DNA from: Terriglobia bacterium
GTDB taxonomy: Bacteria; Acidobacteriota; Terriglobia; Terriglobales; Acidobacteriaceae
Direction: 5' to 3'
DNA length: 64,000 nucleotides
NCBI GenBank assembly: GCA_020072645.1
Contig: JAIQGK010000016.1
Coordinates: 82,221 to 146,220 of the forward strand
The notes below the pieces were generated by a model that was not told the origin of the DNA, searched no databases, and saw nothing but the letters and a program-made list of their open reading frames with translations. The position numbers were made by a program, and so were the translations under genes. Shown here piece by piece: positions 43,366-51,376 of this stretch; position 1 is the first letter of the stretch, and every line of letters begins with the position of its first letter.

Positions 43366-44309
43366 AGCTGGTTTTTTGCGGCACGCCGATGTTTGCCGTG
43401 CCGTCACTCGAGCGCCTGCACGCCGCCGGGTTCGAGATCCAACTTGTCGTCACGCAGCCCGACCGACCGCAGGGTCGTGGCATGGCGATGACCGCCCCGC
43501 CGGTCAAGCAGTCGGCTTTGAAGTTTGGTCTTCCGGTGATTCAGCCGGAAAAAATCAAGAAGAACGAAGAATTTCGCTCGCAGCTTGAGGCCTTGCAGCC
43601 CGACGCAATCATCGTCGTCGGCTACGGCAGAATCATTCCCCCGTGGATGCTGGAGCTGCCGCGCTACGGCAACATCAACGTGCATGCGTCTTTGCTGCCG
43701 AAGTACCGCGGAGCAGCGCCGGTGCAATGGGCCATCGCGCAGGGAGAAACCGTTTCCGGCGTCACCACCATGCTGTTGAATGAAGGCCTGGATACAGGCG
43801 ACATCCTGCTGCAAAGAGAAATGGCTATTCGTCCAGAAGATACGGCTTTGACTTACGCGCCGCGTCTGGCAGAAATGGGCGCAGATATGATCGTAGAAAC
43901 ATTGCGCGGCCTTGAAGACAACAGCGTCACGCCGGTTCCGCAGGACCACGCCAAAGCCACCCTCGCGCCGATTCTTAAGAAAGAAGATGGGCTCGCGGAT
44001 TTCACGCGCACCGCAACTGAAATTCACAATCGCCTGCGCGGCTTTCAGCCGTGGCCCGGAGCCTACACGCAGTTTCGCGGCAAGAGTTTGAAATTGATCA
44101 GTGCCAGGCCCGAAGATACGCCGTCCAACTTGGCGCCCGGTGATCTGCGCGTGGGAGATGAAAAGCTTTTCGTCGGCTGCGGACATCGCACCGTGCTGCA
44201 ACTATTGCAGATCCAGCCTGAAGGAAAGAAAGTTATGGCCGCGCGGGAATTCATCAACGGCTATCATCCCGCTGCGGCCGAATGGCTGGGTCCAGCCAAG
44301 GGCGACTGA
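43362..44309 (+). CDS. fmt: Methionyl-tRNA formyltransferase
   Basis: 315 residues from the ATG at 43362, which overlaps the def stop (ATGA). N-terminal formyl-transferase domain with MKLVFCGTPMFAVPSLERL, the catalytic NVHASLLPKYRGAAPVQWAI block (Asn, His) and the later Asp in LDTGDILLQ; C-terminal OB-like domain binds tRNA (FQPWPGAYTQF). It formylates initiator Met-tRNA. Confidence 0.97.
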   Translation: MKLVFCGTPMFAVPSLERLHAAGFEIQLVVTQPDRPQGRGMAMTAPPVKQSALKFGLPVIQPEKIKKNEEFRSQLEALQPDAIIVVGYGRIIPPWMLELPRYGNINVHASLLPKYRGAAPVQWAIAQGETVSGVTTMLLNEGLDTGDILLQREMAIRPEDTALTYAPRLAEMGADMIVETLRGLEDNSVTPVPQDHAKATLAPILKKEDGLADFTRTATEIHNRLRGFQPWPGAYTQFRGKSLKLISARPEDTPSNLAPGDLRVGDEKLFVGCGHRTVLQLLQIQPEGKKVMAAREFINGYHPAAAEWLGPAKGD

Positions 44310-45652
44310 TCGTGGCCGTCTCTCCAGCGCGCAACGCGGCTTTCAACATATTGTTACGCGTGGAGCGCGAGTCGGCCTATGCGGTCGAACTTCTGCACTC
44401 CGGGCTTCTTGACGAACTCTCTCCGGTGGATCGCAATCTCACAACCGAAATCGTCATGGGTGTTCTGCGCTGGCGCTCTGTGCTCGACGAAACCATTGCT
44501 CGTCTCAGCTTTACGCCATTCCGCAAGCTCGACTTCGAAGTCCTTACGGCCCTGCGCATGGGCGTCTATCAAAAACAGTTCCTCACAAGAGTGCCGGCGC
44601 ACGCTGCCGTGAATGAAACGGTAGAGCTGGTCAAGCAGGCTAAGAAAGTCTCGGCTACCGGACTAGTGAACGCAGTGATGCGCAAGGTCAAATCAGCGGC
44701 GTATGATCCGCATGCGTCCCGACTGAGCGGCGTCGATTATCTGTCCTCTTCTCTGGCGCACCCAAGATGGCTGGCACAACGATGGGCTTCATCTTTCGGT
44801 GATGAAGTTGCCCAGAAAATCTGCGAATACGATCAGCGCATTCCTGCTACCGTCTTGCGTTTGAGCAGTCCAGACGACGAAAACATGATGGTCGAACAGG
44901 GCGTCCAGCTTGCCTCCGGCGCGCTGATGGCGACGGCGCGAGTCGTGACCTCCGGGGACGTTAGCGCCACCCAAATGTTCCGCGATGGGCAAGTCTTGGA
45001 AAGAAATATCGCCATCCAGGACGAAGGCTCTCAACTGGTGGCTGCGCTTGTTGGCAAAGGTCGTCGGATACTCGATTGCTGTGCCGCTCCCGGCGGCAAG
45101 ACCGCCGCCATGGCTACCCGCCTGCCTGAAGCTGAGATCATTGCTACTGAGCTGCATCCGCATCGTGCAACTCTACTGAGAAGACTCGCTCCGCAGCAAA
45201 ACATCCAAGTCATCACCGCGGACGCGCTCGCTCTGCCTTACGGCGCGGACTTCGATCGTGTATTAGCCGACGTTCCCTGTTCAGGAACGGGAACGCTGGC
45301 GCGCAATCCCGAAATCAAATGGAAGCTCAAGCCGGATGATCTTCTCGATCTGCAATCGCGCCAGATCGCAATTCTGAAGGCGGCCATGCGGCATGTTTCA
45401 CCCGGCGGAAGGCTTATCTATTCCACGTGTTCGCTGGAGCCGGAAGAGAACGAGCAGGTAATCGCCGCCTGCTTACCAACCGGGTCCGAATTCAAAATAA
45501 TTCCGGTACGAAGCGAGCTAGAGCGTTTGCAGGAATCGGGAGATCTGGTCTGGAAGAATATTGACGAACTGACCAGTGGCGATTTTCTGCGGACGATTCC
45601 TGGCGTTCATCCTTGTGATGGATTTTTCGCCGCGATCCTCGAAAAGATATGA
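44282..45652 (+). CDS. rsmB: 16S rRNA (cytosine-967-C5)-methyltransferase RsmB
   Basis: 456 residues (446 if it starts at the GTG at 44312, which avoids a 28-base overlap with fmt and has AAGGG upstream). An N-terminal NusB-like RNA-binding domain (about 12-145) is followed by the Rossmann methyltransferase with SAM motif ILDCCAAPGGKTAAMA (about 264-279), the Asp of ADVPCSGTGTLARNPEI (first catalytic Cys) and YSTCSLEPEENE (second catalytic Cys). It methylates C967 of 16S rRNA. Last gene of the aroC-def-fmt-rsmB operon. Confidence 0.95.
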   Translation: MAGSSQGRLIVAVSPARNAAFNILLRVERESAYAVELLHSGLLDELSPVDRNLTTEIVMGVLRWRSVLDETIARLSFTPFRKLDFEVLTALRMGVYQKQFLTRVPAHAAVNETVELVKQAKKVSATGLVNAVMRKVKSAAYDPHASRLSGVDYLSSSLAHPRWLAQRWASSFGDEVAQKICEYDQRIPATVLRLSSPDDENMMVEQGVQLASGALMATARVVTSGDVSATQMFRDGQVLERNIAIQDEGSQLVAALVGKGRRILDCCAAPGGKTAAMATRLPEAEIIATELHPHRATLLRRLAPQQNIQVITADALALPYGADFDRVLADVPCSGTGTLARNPEIKWKLKPDDLLDLQSRQIAILKAAMRHVSPGGRLIYSTCSLEPEENEQVIAACLPTGSEFKIIPVRSELERLQESGDLVWKNIDELTSGDFLRTIPGVHPCDGFFAAILEKI

Positions 45653-45914
45653 ACCGCAAAGGGCGCAAAGATGGCAAAGCGCAATTGTGAGTTAACGTTT
45701 GTATGATAATTCCATTTTTCGAGAGACGCGTCATGGCACGACTTTCAGTCGCGGAGAAAGCTTTATTAGGTTCTGGAGTTTGGTCTCGTGCATAGATTCT
45801 GGTGGGTAGAATCTCAAGGACCTCTGAAACTAAAATGTGCTGGGCCGCAACAGCGTGGCTTGCCAAACTATTTTAAATCCCTTTGCGTCCTTCGCGTCCT
45901 TTGCGGTTAACTCT
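45653..45914. repeat. Intergenic 'TTTGCG/CGCAAAG' repeat between rsmB and PASTA gene
   Basis: AACCGCAAAGGGCGCAAAGA at 45652-45671 and CTTTGCGTCCTTCGCGTCCT with TTTGCGGTTAA at 45880-45910 form inverted relatives of one another, bracketing about 200 bases that include a degenerate GGCACGACTTTCAGTCG palindrome. No gene is supported inside. Confidence 0.55.
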
Positions 45915-46640
45915 TCATTTCCTTACATCAAAGCTTATCGCCGCTCCGGCGGTCACGCGCTGTCCTGCTGCGGGAGACTGCCGAATAATAATTCCGGGCG
46001 CCTCTGCAGCGTTAGGGGCATTGCCGCTGACAAGAAGCACCTTGCCCAGGATAAAGCCACCTTTAATCAATGCGATGTTTGCGTCTGCCAATGGTTTTCC
46101 TACAAAGTTGGGCATCACGTAGCGCTGGCCGTTGTCCGCGGCGGCAATCAGTAAGCTCACTTTTGGTGACGTCACATCAGACGCTTCGGGTGGCGGTGAC
46201 TGTGCCAGCACAGTATCAGGGGTCGCGCCGGGAAGGTGTATGGTCGCGACCGTCCCAACTTCCAGCCCGCGACGGCTTACGTTGATCCCAGCTGCATGCT
46301 GGCTTTGTCCAATCAGGTTAGGGACTGCGGCGTGCTGTGTTCCCAGGCTGGCGGCCACGCGAATCTTCCATCCCCGGCGCACCGTGGCGCCCGGCGCAGG
46401 CGATTGCGAAATGATTCGACCGGTGGGAACTGACGGACTATAGAAGCGGCTTTCCACGGAAAGAACCAGGCCGTCAGAATTGGCAAGGCGTTCGGCCTCA
46501 GCAGGAGTGAGTCCAGCCAGCCGCGGCACCTGCACTTCTCGGCCTTGTATGGCAAAGCGCATGGCCAACAGCGCTGAGGAGAGAAACACCAGCAGCAGCA
46601 CCAGGCCAAGAAAAAAATATTTTATGACTTTTCGCAGCAA
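45915..46640 (-). CDS. Membrane-anchored triple-PASTA protein
   Basis: 241 residues. An N-terminal membrane helix (YFFLGLVLLLVFLSSALLAM, about 8-27) is followed by three PASTA domains at about 35-100 (VQVPRLAGLTPAEAERL), 104-168 (AAVPNLIGQSQHAAGI) and 172-240 (YVMPNFVGKPLADANI). There is no kinase or transpeptidase domain. Its start abuts the PBP1A stop with no gap, so the two are co-expressed, and the PASTA repeats may bind muropeptides or support PBP1A. It is convergent with rsmB, next to which many bacteria encode PASTA kinases instead. Confidence 0.92.
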   Translation of the reverse strand: MLRKVIKYFFLGLVLLLVFLSSALLAMRFAIQGREVQVPRLAGLTPAEAERLANSDGLVLSVESRFYSPSVPTGRIISQSPAPGATVRRGWKIRVAASLGTQHAAVPNLIGQSQHAAGINVSRRGLEVGTVATIHLPGATPDTVLAQSPPPEASDVTSPKVSLLIAAADNGQRYVMPNFVGKPLADANIALIKGGFILGKVLLVSGNAPNAAEAPGIIIRQSPAAGQRVTAGAAISFDVRK

Positions 46641-48893
46641 TCAGTGGGCCTCCGCGTCTCCGGCATGGCGAGGCGGCGTGATGGCTGCGCGCTTAACCGC
46701 TGCCGCTTTCTTTTTGTCACTGCCCACAGCCGCAAAGGCCTCGTTTTTCCGCGCAGGATCGGCAACTACCGCGCGCATGAAGTCCAGCCAGATAGGCAGA
46801 GCCGCGTGTCCGCCTGTCTCATTTTCTCCCAGGTTCTTTTTTTCATCGAACCCTACCCACACGCCGCAAGTCAGGCTGGGTGTGAAGCCCACAAACCATG
46901 CGTCGGTGTAATCATTGGTGGTGCCGGTTTTGCCCGCCACGGGATGGTTGAGTTTCTTTGCGTTGCTTGCGGTGCCGTGCTTCACCACTTCTTCAAGAAG
47001 CGATACCATTGTCCGCGCCGTGCGTTGGCTGATTACGTCTTTAGCGTCAGGAAAATCCTGTTCCAGCACGTGACCCTCGTAGTCGGTTACTTTGCGGATG
47101 TAGCGCGGCTCAATGCGCAGCCCATCGTTGGGAAAGACTGTGTACGCGGACGTTTGCTCGTAAAGCGTAACATCAGCAGCGCCCAGGGCCACGGGCAGAA
47201 AAGGCAGGATTGGCGACGTGATGCCGAAGCGGCGCGCATAGTCGGCTACGGTTGGCATACCGACGCGCTGCGCCAATTTCACCGCCGGAATATTGCGCGA
47301 CTCGGCCATCGCATGTCGAAGCGTGATGTTGCCTTCAAACTTGCGGTCGAAATTGCGCGGCGCATAGGGAACGCCCGCGCTATTGAACGTGGTGGGCGCA
47401 TCCATGATGAGGTCGTCCGGTTCGGCTCCTTGGTCAATGGCCGCGGTATAAACGAACGGCTTAAACGATGATCCGGCCTGTCGTGATGCCTGTGTCGCCC
47501 GGTTGAACTTTGACGCATCATAATCTCGCCCGCCGACCATGGCTTTGATATCGCCGGTGGCGTTGTCAATGGCCAGCAACGCTCCCTGCGCGCCGGAATC
47601 TTGCTCCAGAGAAACTTTCGCTGAGCCATCCGGGTACAGAGCAAGGACCTTTACGTAAACAATGTCGCCCACGGCAAGTATGTTTCTGGGCAGCTTGTGG
47701 CCGGTCCATGACAGCTCCGCCGGTCCCAGTGAAGCGTAGTTGCGTCCCAGCTTGATCTTGCAGAATTGCAGCCCAATATCGACTACCAGAGCATGAACAT
47801 AATCTCCAACGACGAGAGGCTTTTGCCAGTCTACGTCCTGATATTTGCCAATGCCTTCGCCGTTCTGGATCACGTTTTTCAACTGGCCCTTCCATCCGTG
47901 GCGACGCTCGTAGGCGGCCAGTCCATCCAGCAATGCCTGTGTGGCGCTTTTCTGCAAATCGAGATCAAGCGAGGTATATACGCGTAAGCCGCCTTCGTGC
48001 ACTTCATCCGCGCCGTATTTCTTCTCCAGAAAGCGGCGGACTTCTTCCACAAAGTTGGGGGCGGGTGAACGGTCAGGCTGTATGTTCAAGTGCAGGGGCG
48101 TGGCCTTGGCGCGGCCGGCTTCTTCGGCGGTGATCTTGCCATCTTCCAGCAGGTTGTTGATGACAAGATTGCGGCGCTTTAGCGCCTTTTCAGGGAAATT
48201 GATCGGCGAATAAAAAACCGGCGCTTTGGGCAATCCCGCCAGCAACGCTGCTTCCTCCAGCTTCAAATCTTTTGCGTGCTTGTTGAAGTAGTATTCGGCC
48301 CCGGCTTCAAAGCCATAGACTCCATGTCCCAGAAAGATCTGGTTGCAATAGAGCGTGAAGATCTGCTGCTTTGTGAAGCGGCGCTCTATCTGCAAAGCAA
48401 GAAGCGCTTCCTGCACTTTGCGGCTAAAATGGCGCTCAGGAGAAAGAAACAGGTTGCGTGAAAGCTGCATGGTAAGCGTGGAAGCGCCCTGTGCGCGCGA
48501 GCTTGACGTTATGTCGCGATAGGTGGCGCCAAAGACCCGCCAGAAGTTGATGCCCCAGTGCGTTTCAAAAGTCTTGTCTTCTGTGGAAAGAATGGCGTCA
48601 CGCAGCACCTTGGGAAAATCATCATAGGAAGCCAGCACGCGGCGCTGTAAGGCAAATGATCCTATCTGCCGGCCCTGATCGTCATAAAGTTCCGTGATCG
48701 TGCTGGGACGATAGCGTTCAAGTTCGCTGATTTGCGGCAGGTCAGTGGAGTAGACAATCAGCAATCCCGCCGTGGTTCCCAGGAACGCCGCTGTCAGAAC
48801 CAGCACGCTGAACACAACTCTGCCCACCAGCGGTTTTCCAGCTACTTTGTCTGGCGCTGGTTCAGCAAGCGATGGTCCAGCAAGAGAGTCCAT
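46641..48893 (-). CDS. mrcA: Class A penicillin-binding protein 1A
   Basis: 750 residues. A membrane helix at about 26-48 precedes the GT51 glycosyltransferase domain (catalytic Glu in ILSTEDKTFE near 95; GASTLTMQLSRN; YCNQIFLGHGVYG) and a transpeptidase domain with SxxK as SSFKPF (near 462), SRN and KTGT in GKTGTTND (near 645). An OB-like insertion lies between the two catalytic domains. It polymerises and cross-links peptidoglycan. The first gene of a two-gene unit with the PASTA protein. Confidence 0.95.
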   Translation of the reverse strand: MDSLAGPSLAEPAPDKVAGKPLVGRVVFSVLVLTAAFLGTTAGLLIVYSTDLPQISELERYRPSTITELYDDQGRQIGSFALQRRVLASYDDFPKVLRDAILSTEDKTFETHWGINFWRVFGATYRDITSSSRAQGASTLTMQLSRNLFLSPERHFSRKVQEALLALQIERRFTKQQIFTLYCNQIFLGHGVYGFEAGAEYYFNKHAKDLKLEEAALLAGLPKAPVFYSPINFPEKALKRRNLVINNLLEDGKITAEEAGRAKATPLHLNIQPDRSPAPNFVEEVRRFLEKKYGADEVHEGGLRVYTSLDLDLQKSATQALLDGLAAYERRHGWKGQLKNVIQNGEGIGKYQDVDWQKPLVVGDYVHALVVDIGLQFCKIKLGRNYASLGPAELSWTGHKLPRNILAVGDIVYVKVLALYPDGSAKVSLEQDSGAQGALLAIDNATGDIKAMVGGRDYDASKFNRATQASRQAGSSFKPFVYTAAIDQGAEPDDLIMDAPTTFNSAGVPYAPRNFDRKFEGNITLRHAMAESRNIPAVKLAQRVGMPTVADYARRFGITSPILPFLPVALGAADVTLYEQTSAYTVFPNDGLRIEPRYIRKVTDYEGHVLEQDFPDAKDVISQRTARTMVSLLEEVVKHGTASNAKKLNHPVAGKTGTTNDYTDAWFVGFTPSLTCGVWVGFDEKKNLGENETGGHAALPIWLDFMRAVVADPARKNEAFAAVGSDKKKAAAVKRAAITPPRHAGDAEAH

Positions 48894-48985
48894 GGGGTGA
48901 GGTCAAGGCCAGAATAGCATGGTTCCCCTGCTGACCCAGCATGACAACAGGACATGCGCTAGGAACGCAACATTTACTCTTGCCG

Positions 48986-49013
48986 AAATAAAAGCGCGCC
49001 GCGCAGGGCGCGC
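48986..49013 (-). terminator. Terminator after the S41-like gene
   Basis: On the minus strand GCGCGCC and GGCGCGC pair around a six-base loop, followed by TTTTATTT. It lies 24 bases downstream of the S41-like stop codon. Confidence 0.75.
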
Positions 49014-49036
49014 CTGTTGGGAGACTAGAGAGGCCT

Positions 49037-50263
49037 CTAGCTTTTCTGCGTTTTCATTTTCAGGACTTCAATCGCGCGGCGCAGCTGTTCATCTTCTTTA
49101 GGTTGCGTCTTCTGCGGCTCATCGTTCGGACTGCTGTCATCGTCATCAGAGACAGCAACAATGTCATCATTGGAAGCCACCGCAATATTCGGCGTGATGC
49201 CCGTATCCTGTATGACCTTGCCGTTCGATGTGTAGTACTTGGCCACGGAGAGAATCAGCGCCGAACCATCCGGCACTTCAATCAGCTTCTGTACTGAGCC
49301 TTCGCCAAAAGTCTTGTCGCCAACAACGTCACCACGGGTGTTATCAAGAATTGCCGCCGCCACCAATTCCGCAGGGCCGGCAGTGCCGCGATTTACCAGC
49401 ACAGCCAAGGGCAGATCGGTGATCTTCTTCTGAGGATCAGCAGTGTAAGTTACTTTTTCAACCTTCTGGCCTTGCAGGGACCCTATGGTGCCTTTGCCCA
49501 GGAAGAGATTGGCCACGGCCACGCCTTCCTCTTCTTCGCCTTCAGAGTTGTTGCGCAGATCAAGCACCAGCTTCTTGGCGCCTTTTTTCTGCAGGGACTT
49601 CACCTTCTCGGCAATTTCCGCGGCTTTGCCCTTGGTCAGTACCTGGGCTTTGATAATGCCGGTATTGTCCGCAGCCATTGTCTCAGTTACGGCCGGAAGA
49701 GCGACAACGTCGCGAACTACCGTGATCTTTTGCGGTTCAATTTTGCGCGTGCGGATAATGGTCAATTCCAAGCGCGAGCCGGGCTCGCCCACCAGATGAT
49801 TTTTCACCGCGGCCAAAGATAGATCATGCGTGCTTAGGCCTTCCACGGTTTCAATAATGTCTCCGGAGTTCAGGCCGGCTTTGTCGGCGGGGCCGCCCGG
49901 AATCACAGAGATGATGGCGGCATAACCGAATCTCTTGGAAACCGTAGCGCCAATGTTGGCTTTGCCTTCCGTCTTCTTCTGTTTGAAGACTTTGTATTCA
50001 GACGGAGTGAGATAGCTGGAGTCAGCGTCCAGCGATTCCAGCAGGCCATGCAGCGCGCCGTTTGTGACCGCGCTCATGTTGGGCTCTTCCACATATTCCG
50101 CGCGGACGCGATAAAGCACTTCGCTGTAAACGCCAATGTGTTTGAGGGTTACGTCACCGCTGCTGCTGGCGCCGGAGGCATGTACGCCCAGGCTGCCTAT
50201 CATGACAAAAGCGATGATCAACATGGAGCTGGTCAGGAGGAGAACTTGGATCTTTTTCGACAT
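49037..50263 (-). CDS. S41 (CtpA-like) carboxyl-terminal protease homologue lacking the catalytic dyad
   Basis: 408 residues from the ATG at 50263 (AAAGG upstream). Signal anchor (about 8-30), N-terminal helical domain, PDZ domain (about 105-190, GYAAIISVIPGGPADKAGL and GDIIETVEG), and S41 core (about 215-375). In active CtpA enzymes the core reads xGSASASEI or GTASASEI, then TFGKGSVQ about 25 residues later; here these are NRGTAGPAELV and TFGEGSVQ. The Ser positions are Gly and Ala and the Lys is Glu, so the peptidase is predicted to be inactive. An acidic C-terminal tail (SDDDDSSPNDE) follows. It may act as a PDZ scaffold or adaptor. Confidence 0.92.
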   Translation of the reverse strand: MSKKIQVLLLTSSMLIIAFVMIGSLGVHASGASSSGDVTLKHIGVYSEVLYRVRAEYVEEPNMSAVTNGALHGLLESLDADSSYLTPSEYKVFKQKKTEGKANIGATVSKRFGYAAIISVIPGGPADKAGLNSGDIIETVEGLSTHDLSLAAVKNHLVGEPGSRLELTIIRTRKIEPQKITVVRDVVALPAVTETMAADNTGIIKAQVLTKGKAAEIAEKVKSLQKKGAKKLVLDLRNNSEGEEEEGVAVANLFLGKGTIGSLQGQKVEKVTYTADPQKKITDLPLAVLVNRGTAGPAELVAAAILDNTRGDVVGDKTFGEGSVQKLIEVPDGSALILSVAKYYTSNGKVIQDTGITPNIAVASNDDIVAVSDDDDSSPNDEPQKTQPKEDEQLRRAIEVLKMKTQKS

Positions 50264-50446
50264 CAGATCGACCTTTATATTCCTTATTGAGACGAAGAAC
50301 GCCTGCAAGGTGAGCTACCACTATTATAGCTACCTTTTCTTGGATGCAGCTCAGCTTTCCTTTGGAGCAGGAAAATCTTAAGTCACTGGCCCCGATGGCA
50401 GTTCATCCCACACTGGTTAGAACGAGTTATCTGCAATTTTTTGCGC

Positions 50447-50848
50447 TTAATGACGGGCAGTGAGGATCCCCAGGATCTCTCTAAGCCCTTGCCGGACTTG
50501 CTTTAACTCGCCCCGGTTGGGGGTGGGGACGGCGAAAGGTAAAGGCGACTGTTTGCGCTTGGTTTCCGCCCGCAGTTGCTGGCGCGCTCCCGCTATGGTG
50601 AAGCCCTGATCGTACAGGAGCTTCTTGATCCGCAGCACGTTCTCCACGTCGATTTTCCGGTACATCCGCTGGCCGGTACCACTCTTGGAGGGCTTGAGCT
50701 GGTTGAACTCGGTTTCCCAGAAGCGGAGCACATAGCTGGGCAGGCCGCAAAGGCGGCTGACTTCGCCAATGCGAAAGTAGAGCTTGTCCGGAATGACGAC
50801 TTCGCCGGAAACGGATTTCCGGACGGTAGTCTTTGCAAGTTTATGCAT
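50447..50848 (-). CDS. MerR-family transcriptional regulator
   Basis: 133 residues with the MerR helix-turn-helix LYFRIGEVSRLCGLPSYVLRFWETEF (about 23-48) and wing SKSGTGQRMYRKIDVENVLRIKKLLYD. The C-terminal part (about 90-133) is basic and lacks the cysteines of metal-sensing MerR proteins, resembling the small YcgE/RacA-like group often next to IHF genes. It probably binds DNA as a dimer; effector unknown. Confidence 0.9.
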   Translation of the reverse strand: MHKLAKTTVRKSVSGEVVIPDKLYFRIGEVSRLCGLPSYVLRFWETEFNQLKPSKSGTGQRMYRKIDVENVLRIKKLLYDQGFTIAGARQQLRAETKRKQSPLPFAVPTPNRGELKQVRQGLREILGILTARH

Positions 50849-50942
50849 TGGGGGCCACGGACGAAGCGGCTAAGCGGATATTAAGTCCGATAACGGTAAG
50901 CCGTCAACCGAAATAATCCACACGGCCGCTTCTCCCTGAGCT

Positions 50943-51203
50943 TTATTTCTGTGGGGGCGGGGTTGGCGTCGGCGCGCTCTTATCTTCTACCTTCGCAGCG
51001 CCCTTCCGCGTGGCGTCGGCCGATTTATGAACCACCTTCTTGCTGCCCTTTTTAATCTTATGGCCGGTTTTCTTGACGGCCTTGCCCGTTGAGTGGGCCG
51101 CATCTTTGGTATCTTGCTTGACTCCCTCGTCGGTTTGTTGTGCGATGGCTCCCAGAGAAAGAGCAAAGCCTACTACCATCGCGAATATGAACTTCAAGCG
51201 CAT
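50943..51203 (-). CDS. Small secreted Lys/Ala-rich protein
   Basis: 86 residues; the ATG at 51203 has GAGGTG five bases upstream. A signal peptide (MRLKFIFAMVVGFALSLGAIA) is followed by a low-complexity tail rich in Lys, Ala, Thr and Pro ending TPTPPPQK, histone H1-like in composition. It might bind DNA or acidic polymers in the envelope. A piece of its signal-peptide region is duplicated at 53800-53845. Confidence 0.7.
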   Translation of the reverse strand: MRLKFIFAMVVGFALSLGAIAQQTDEGVKQDTKDAAHSTGKAVKKTGHKIKKGSKKVVHKSADATRKGAAKVEDKSAPTPTPPPQK

Positions 51204-51376
51204 TGATTCACCTCGGTGCATCGGATTCACGTGGTGATGTACGAGTTGCCTCGCGGCGTCAATCAGAGGGCGGATCCAGCGGTAAACGGCGGGATGAGAT
51301 GACTTCCCGATCCCGCCGCACGTAAAGGCAGCTCTATTTTCTTTATGGATTACAAGCCCTACATTGACACAGTGCC

